Origin: Streptomyces sp. A1277
GTDB lineage: Bacteria > Actinomycetota > Actinomycetes > Streptomycetales > Streptomycetaceae
DNA: 55,054 nt
Direction: 5' to 3'
NCBI RefSeq assembly: GCF_004795015.1
Contig: NZ_SSBI01000056.1
Location: 1-55,054 of the forward strand
Part shown: piece by piece, positions 51,111 to 55,054 of the stretch
How the letters are laid out: every line of letters starts with the position of its first letter
Numbering within the stretch: the stretch's first letter is position 1
Translations under genes and position numbers: made by a program
Notes under the pieces: model-generated
Databases searched by the model: none
Seen by the model: only the letters and a program-made list of their open reading frames with translations
Told to the model about the DNA's origin: nothing

Positions 51111-52256
51111 ATGGTTGTGTCGTCCTCCCACGCCGTGCCGGGGTCCAGCCCCATAGCCGAAACGGCCCCGCTGTCCCTGTGCGCCCGCGAGCCGCACGTC
51201 CCCGCCGACCGCCTGGTCGCCGAGATGGTGCCGCCGCCGCGCTTCGACTCGGTACGTTTCGATACGTACGTACCCGACCCCGACCAGCCCAGCCAGACCG
51301 AGGCGGTCGGGGTCCTGAGCGACTTCGCCGCCGGGCTCGGCGGGGCGCACGCTTCGGGCTCCGGCAAATCCGGAGGAGCGCGAAGCGCGTCCCTTGAGGG
51401 GTGGTGGCGGGCGACGGGTGGGCGGTTCGGCCGCAAGGCGGCCCAGCCCTCCGGTCCGCGCGGGGTCTACCTGGACGGCGGGTACGGCGTCGGCAAGACC
51501 CACCTGCTCGCCTCCCTCTGGCACGCCACGCCGGCCGCGCCCTCGCTGAAGGCGTTCGGGACGTTCGTGGAGCTGACGAACCTGGTGGGCGCGCTCGGCT
51601 TCCAGCAGACCGTGCGGACGCTGAGCGGGCACCGGCTGCTGTGCATCGACGAGTTCGAGCTGGACGACCCGGGCGACACCGTGCTGGTGTCCTCGCTGCT
51701 GAGCCGGCTGGTCGAGGCGGGGGTGGCGCTGGCCGCGACCTCCAACACGCTGCCGGGCAAGCTCGGCGAGGGCCGGTTCGCCGCGGCCGACTTCCTGCGG
51801 GAGATCCAGGGCCTGTCCGCGCACTTCCGCCCCCTGCGCATCGACGGCGAGGACTACCGCCACCGCGGTCTGCCCGAGGCCCCGCCGCCCTACTCGGACG
51901 AGCAGGTCACCCGCGCCGCGTACGCCACCGACGGCGCCAGCCTGGACGGCTTCCCCGCACTCCTGGACCACCTGGCCCGGGTCCACCCGAGCCGGTACGG
52001 CGCGCTGACGGACGGGCTGCGGGCGGTGTGCCTGACCGAGGTGCGGCCGGTGCCCGACCAGTCGACCGCGCTGCGGCTCGTGGTGCTCGCGGACCGGCTG
52101 TACGACCGGGAGGTGCCGGTGCTCGCCTCCGGGCTGCCGTTCGACCGGCTGTTCAGTGAGGAGATGCTGAACGGCGGGTACCGGAAGAAGTACTTCCGGG
52201 CGATCTCCCGGCTGACCGCGCTGGCCCGCGACGCGAAGGGGCTGGTCGCGCAGTAG
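51111..52256 (+). CDS. zapE: ZapE/AFG1-type P-loop ATPase
   Basis: A 381-residue AFG1-like ATPase. ATG 51111 or GTG 51117 can start it; no ribosome site is visible and a TAAGCT (51103-51108) just before suggests a leaderless message. Motifs are Walker A LDGGYGVGKTHLLAS (about residues 122-134), Walker B LLCIDEFELDDPGD and a sensor-like ATSNTLPGKLGEGRF. In E. coli ZapE acts on the division ring; eukaryotic relatives aid mitochondrial protein quality control. Residues 80-100 (ASGSGKSGGARSASLEGWWR) look inserted: the DNA there is made of short palindromes and is probably not part of the family fold. Confidence 0.9.
   Translation: MVVSSSHAVPGSSPIAETAPLSLCAREPHVPADRLVAEMVPPPRFDSVRFDTYVPDPDQPSQTEAVGVLSDFAAGLGGAHASGSGKSGGARSASLEGWWRATGGRFGRKAAQPSGPRGVYLDGGYGVGKTHLLASLWHATPAAPSLKAFGTFVELTNLVGALGFQQTVRTLSGHRLLCIDEFELDDPGDTVLVSSLLSRLVEAGVALAATSNTLPGKLGEGRFAAADFLREIQGLSAHFRPLRIDGEDYRHRGLPEAPPPYSDEQVTRAAYATDGASLDGFPALLDHLARVHPSRYGALTDGLRAVCLTEVRPVPDQSTALRLVVLADRLYDREVPVLASGLPFDRLFSEEMLNGGYRKKYFRAISRLTALARDAKGLVAQ
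51359..51400. repeat. Palindrome-rich insert in the zapE coding region
   Basis: Three perfect inverted repeats follow one another: CTCCGG/CCGGAG (51359-51375), GCGC/GCGC around GAA (51378-51388 region), and CCCT/AGGG around TG (51391-51400). They are in frame and encode a low-complexity segment. The arrangement resembles small extragenic palindromic elements of Streptomyces that here have entered a gene. Confidence 0.55.
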
Positions 52257-52346
52257 GTTCGGGGGCGTAGGACGTACCACCGGCCGGGCACGACGGTGTG
52301 CCCGCCCGTCCCGTACAACCGCGCATTCCGTTTGAAGGGAACCAGC

Positions 52347-52772
52347 ATGGCTACCACGCGTCAGGCGCACACGGTCTGGGAAGGCAACCTCCTTGAGGGC
52401 AAGGGCGTCGTCACGTTCGACTCCTCCGGGATCGGTGACTATCCGGTCTCCTGGCCGTCCCGCGCCGAGCAGGCGAATGGGAAGACCAGCCCGGAGGAGC
52501 TGATCGCCGCGGCCCACTCCAGCTGCTTCTCGATGGCGCTCTCCAACGGTCTCGCCTCGGCCGGCACCCCGCCGACCCGGCTGGACACCAAGGCCGAGGT
52601 CACGTTCCAGCCGGGCACCGGCATCACGGGCATCCACCTCACCGTGGAGGGCGAGGTGCCGGGTCTGGACGAGGCGGGCTTCGCCAAGGCGGCCGAGGAC
52701 GCGAAGGCGAACTGCCCGGTCAGCCAGGCCCTGTCGGGCACTACGATCACGCTGAGCGCCTCGCTCGCCTGA
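52347..52772 (+). CDS. OsmC-family peroxiredoxin
   Basis: A 141-residue OsmC/Ohr-type peroxidase. The ATG at 52347 (MATTRQAHTVWEGNLLEGKG) has GAAGGGA upstream. The peroxidatic and resolving cysteines are Cys60 (AHSSCFSMALS) and Cys123 (NCPVSQALS), the pair expected for thiol-dependent peroxide reduction, with the helical IAAAHSSCF active-site segment. It should act on organic hydroperoxides in the cytoplasm. The GKTSPEELI and LDTKAEVTF segments are standard for OsmC rather than Ohr. It is monocistronic and ends in a strong terminator; Streptomyces relatives are often redox- or stress-controlled, but no operator was identified. Confidence 0.9.
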   Translation: MATTRQAHTVWEGNLLEGKGVVTFDSSGIGDYPVSWPSRAEQANGKTSPEELIAAAHSSCFSMALSNGLASAGTPPTRLDTKAEVTFQPGTGITGIHLTVEGEVPGLDEAGFAKAAEDAKANCPVSQALSGTTITLSASLA

Positions 52773-52781
52773 TCCTTTCCC

Positions 52782-52826
52782 CCGTGTCCCCGGGCAGGCG
52801 CCCCGCGCGCCGGCCCGGGGACACGG
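52782..52826 (+). terminator. Strong terminator after osmC
   Basis: CCGTGTCCCCGGGC (52782-52795) pairs perfectly with GCCCGGGGACACGG (52813-52826), a 14-base stem with a 17-base loop, starting ten bases after the osmC stop and followed by CTGTTTCC. It separates osmC from the VTC operon. Confidence 0.85.
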
Positions 52827-52969
52827 CTGTTTCCGTCCCGGCCGTGTTCACCTTCCGGCCATTTTGAATCCTCCTGCAATACACCCGGGTTTCTCATCGC
52901 TTCCTCATCCGTCGTTGGTTGCGTATCGCGGGCCGGCCGGTCCGGCACGGACGACGAAGGAGGCGCACG

Positions 52970-53881
52970 GTGTCGCAACCCGACACGGCTCCGTCCGGGG
53001 GACCCGCCCAGGGGCACCCCACGGGCACGGAGGACCCCCCACCGCTGCATGTGGCGAGCAGGCTGCACGCCTTCAACAGATACGAGCTCAAATACCTGGT
53101 CCCCGTGGAGCTGGCCGCGGACCTCCGCGACGAACTCGCGGAGCGGATGGACCGCGACCTGAACAGTCCGGTCGGCGGCTACGGGGTGTGGAGCCTGTAC
53201 TACGACTCCCCCGAGCTGCGGTTCTACTGGGAGAAGATCGAGGGCCTGAAGTTCCGCCGCAAGCTGCGCATCAGGCACTACGGCGATCCGGTCGGGGCCA
53301 CGGACGACTCCGCCGTCTGCGTCGAGGTCAAACAGCGCGTCAACCGGGTCACCCAGAAGCGCCGCATCACCCTGCCCTACGGCACGGCCCGTCAGCTCTG
53401 CGACGAGCGGCGGATGGTGGACCACGCGCCGAACGAGCGCGCGTTCATCCACGAGGTGCTCGACCTGGTCGTACGGCTCAACCTCCGGCCGACGGCGATG
53501 ACCGGCTACCAGCGCGAGGCGCTGGTAGGGCGGGCCGCCGACACCGGTCTGCGGGTCACCTTCGACCGGCGCATCCGGGGCCGCGACCGCGACTTCCACT
53601 TCGGGCAGGCGCGGCCGGAGAACCGGTTCACCGTGCCGCCGCACATGTCGGTGATGGAGATCAAGGTCAACGAGCGCACCCCGCACTGGATCACCGACCT
53701 GGCGGCCCGGCGCAACCTCAGCCTCGTCCGGGTCTCCAAGTACGTCCAGTCCATCGAGGTGTTCGGGCTGGCACCCCGCTCCGCCTTCCATCTCGACGAG
53801 GCGGACTGTCCGCCGCCCCCCACCCCCCTCGACACGCGGCTGCCGGCACAGGAGTCGCCGGTGAAAGCAGGAGCACAGTGA
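52970..53881 (+). CDS. VTC-type polyphosphate polymerase domain protein
   Basis: A 303-residue protein with the VTC4-like triphosphate tunnel fold. The GTG at 52970 has GAAGGAGG six bases upstream. Tunnel residues are visible: RYELKYLV, SLYYDSPELRFYWEKIEGLK with FRRKLRIRHYG, VEVKQRVN, and the later VMEIKVNERTP and LVRVSKYVQSIEVF. In yeast VTC4 such a domain makes polyphosphate from ATP. In bacteria this family is found next to DUF4956 and CotH genes, exactly as here, and the stop overlaps the DUF4956 start by four bases (GTGA). The extra proline-rich C-terminus is probably disordered. The exact product in bacteria is not settled. Confidence 0.88.
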   Translation: MSQPDTAPSGGPAQGHPTGTEDPPPLHVASRLHAFNRYELKYLVPVELAADLRDELAERMDRDLNSPVGGYGVWSLYYDSPELRFYWEKIEGLKFRRKLRIRHYGDPVGATDDSAVCVEVKQRVNRVTQKRRITLPYGTARQLCDERRMVDHAPNERAFIHEVLDLVVRLNLRPTAMTGYQREALVGRAADTGLRVTFDRRIRGRDRDFHFGQARPENRFTVPPHMSVMEIKVNERTPHWITDLAARRNLSLVRVSKYVQSIEVFGLAPRSAFHLDEADCPPPPTPLDTRLPAQESPVKAGAQ

Positions 53882-54555
53882 ATTTCGAACTGCAGGAACT
53901 CAGCGGGACGTTCAGCGTCGCCGACGTCGTCGCGGCGATGGTGCTGTCCTTCGTCCTGAGCACGGTCATCGGTTACGTCTACCGGTACACCCACCGGAAC
54001 GTCTCCTACAGCCAGTCCTACGTCCAGACGCTCGTCATCGTCGGCATGATCGTCGCGCTGATCATGCTGGTCGTCGGCTCCAACCTGGCCCGGGCGTTCT
54101 CCCTGGTGGGCGCGTTGTCCGTGGTCCGGTTCCGCAACGCGGTCAAGGAGACCCGGGACGTCGGGTTCATCTTCCTGGCGATGGCGATCGGCATGGCCTG
54201 CGGTGCGCGCTTCTACACGCTGGCCGCGGTCGGCGCGGTCGTGATCTGCGCGGTCGTCGTCATCATGCACAAGTTCAACTGGTTCGCTCTGAACGTCCAG
54301 CGCCAGGTCGTCAAGGTCCAGGTGCCGGCGGGCGAGGACTACACCCCGGGCATCCGTGACGTCCTGATCAAGTACACGACCGAGTTCGAGCTGGTGAGCA
54401 CGGAGACGATCCGCGGCGGGGCGCTGAACGAGGTGTTCTACACGGTCCGCATGAAGAAGGGCACCGAGCCCAGCGACCTGGTCACCGCGCTGCAGGAGCG
54501 CACCTCCGGTCAGCGGGTGACGGTCCTGACCGGTTACGACACCACCGACCTGTGA
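53878..54555 (+). CDS. DUF4956 membrane protein
   Basis: A 225-residue membrane protein. The GTG at 53878 overlaps the VTC stop by four bases. Four transmembrane segments are likely in the first 120 residues (DVVAAMVLSFVLSTVIGYVY, SYVQTLVIVGMIVALIMLVV, VGFIFLAMAIGMACG and LAAVGAVVICAVVVIM). A cytoplasmic C-terminal domain follows (KVQVPAGEDYTPGIRDVLIK). The family accompanies VTC-type polymerase and CotH genes and is thought to be the membrane component of that system, though its activity is unknown. Its last codons overlap the next gene by four bases (GTGA), so all three are coupled. Confidence 0.85.
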   Translation: MNFELQELSGTFSVADVVAAMVLSFVLSTVIGYVYRYTHRNVSYSQSYVQTLVIVGMIVALIMLVVGSNLARAFSLVGALSVVRFRNAVKETRDVGFIFLAMAIGMACGARFYTLAAVGAVVICAVVVIMHKFNWFALNVQRQVVKVQVPAGEDYTPGIRDVLIKYTTEFELVSTETIRGGALNEVFYTVRMKKGTEPSDLVTALQERTSGQRVTVLTGYDTTDL

Positions 54556-55054
54556 GCCCCGTGGACGGCACGCCCCAAAGGCGGCGGCTGCGCGACCGCG
54601 TGCCCGTACGGCTGCGGCACCACTGGAAGCCCGCCGGGGCGCTGTGCGCGGGGCTCGCGGTGATGCTGTACGCGTTCGGCGACGCCCGGATCTCCCCGTA
54701 CGTCACCTCCGCCTCGCGGGCGGAGGCCGACACGATCACGGAGAACGTGAAGGGCACGGTCGGGCTGTACGACACGTCCGTGAAGCACTCCGTGCAACTG
54801 GAGTACGAGCAGACCGACTTCGACAAGATGATGAAGGAGTTCAAGAAGGACGGCACCAAGGACTCGATCCCGGCGGACCTCACCGTCGACGGGGTCTACC
54901 TGAGTGACGTCGGCATCCGGCTCAAGGGCAACTCGACCCTGATGTCCCTGCGGGGCACCAACAGGGGTGGCGGCGCGGGAGGCGGCGGCATGCCGGCCGG
55001 CGGCGCGGGACAGCGCGGCGGGCAGGGCGGCGGCCGGATGCCGGGCGGCGCGGG
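54552..55054 (+). CDS. cotH: CotH kinase family protein, 5' part
   Basis: The GTG at 54552 overlaps the DUF4956 stop by four bases, and the frame stays open to the end of the window (167 codons). One transmembrane segment lies near residues 30-48 (PAGALCAGLAVMLYAFGDAR region), then an extracytoplasmic part with HSVQLEYEQTDFDKMMKEF and the CotH hallmark VDGVYLSDVGIRLKGNSTL. A glycine-rich low-complexity stretch (TNRGGGAGGGGMPAGGAG and similar) follows and continues beyond the window. CotH proteins are atypical kinases that phosphorylate spore coat or surface proteins in Bacillus. With the VTC and DUF4956 proteins it forms a conserved trio. Confidence 0.85.
   Translation, partial: MSPVDGTPQRRRLRDRVPVRLRHHWKPAGALCAGLAVMLYAFGDARISPYVTSASRAEADTITENVKGTVGLYDTSVKHSVQLEYEQTDFDKMMKEFKKDGTKDSIPADLTVDGVYLSDVGIRLKGNSTLMSLRGTNRGGGAGGGGMPAGGAGQRGGQGGGRMPGGA

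Overview
This is about 55 kb of chromosome from a high-GC actinobacterium, almost certainly a Streptomyces. The evidence is strong G/C preference at third codon positions, frequent GTG starts, dense short-gap gene packing, DUF1707 and SAV2148-type HEPN proteins, a maltooligosyl-trehalose pathway, mycothiol-era enzyme families, and a solitary murC next to msrB. No rRNA, tRNA, CRISPR array, integrase or transposase was seen.

Layout. 1-4844: the end of a sulfate assimilation and transport operon (cysN 3' part, ssuA/B/C-type ABC importer, sirohydrochlorin chelatase-like protein). 4859-9262: scattered single genes (DsbA-like, maleylpyruvate-isomerase-like, an orphan ABC ATPase, an NTF2-like protein, a secreted subtilisin) and the 3' stump of an MMPL transporter. 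9316-12397: a MalF/MalG/solute-binding sugar importer, read leftward with coupled stops and starts. 12524-15586: a kinase-like phosphotransferase, a 61-bp tandem repeat that runs into the end of a DEDDh exonuclease gene, and a HEPN protein. 15976-29140: glgX/treX, treY and treZ, interrupted by a degenerate P450, a LysR regulator, an orphan dihydrolipoamide dehydrogenase, a DUF1707-FHA protein, an acetyltransferase and a GH1 beta-glucosidase. 29150-31442: M24 peptidase, small-molecule kinase, VOC protein.

31486-37311 is the most accessory-looking part: a leftward polymorphic toxin locus. It holds a WXG100-like protein, a 1438-residue Rhs/YD-repeat protein with a T7SS-type N-terminus and a 119-residue low-GC C-terminal tip, a translationally coupled zinc-ribbon protein (probable immunity), a 152-residue unknown, and a frameshifted small gene. 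The toxin tip and the genes behind it are much poorer in GC than the Rhs body, as expected after tip exchange.

37396-43224: threonine catabolism (tdh, kbl) with a LysR gene, then a secreted beta-helix/ricin-lectin protein whose promoter carries a near-consensus DasR operator (dre). 43243-47741: a MarR regulator with a palindromic operator cluster, yciO, a large GAP1-type protein from a family linked to bacterial conflict systems, and a cysteine-rich protein whose ribosome binding site is buried in a hairpin. 47772-52772: msrB, murC and a conserved 156-residue protein in one operon, then a RibD-like reductase, a ZapE/AFG1 ATPase with a palindrome-rich insert, and OsmC. 52970-55054: a coupled trio of VTC-type polyphosphate polymerase domain, DUF4956 membrane protein and CotH kinase (cut by the window end).

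Working together: the sulfur block imports and activates sulfate or sulfonates; GlgX, TreY and TreZ convert glycogen into trehalose; MalFG-SBP, GH1 and the beta-helix lectin protein serve sugar scavenging; the Rhs locus is an interbacterial weapon with its antidote; the terminal VTC trio probably builds a cell-surface or spore-associated phosphorylated product.
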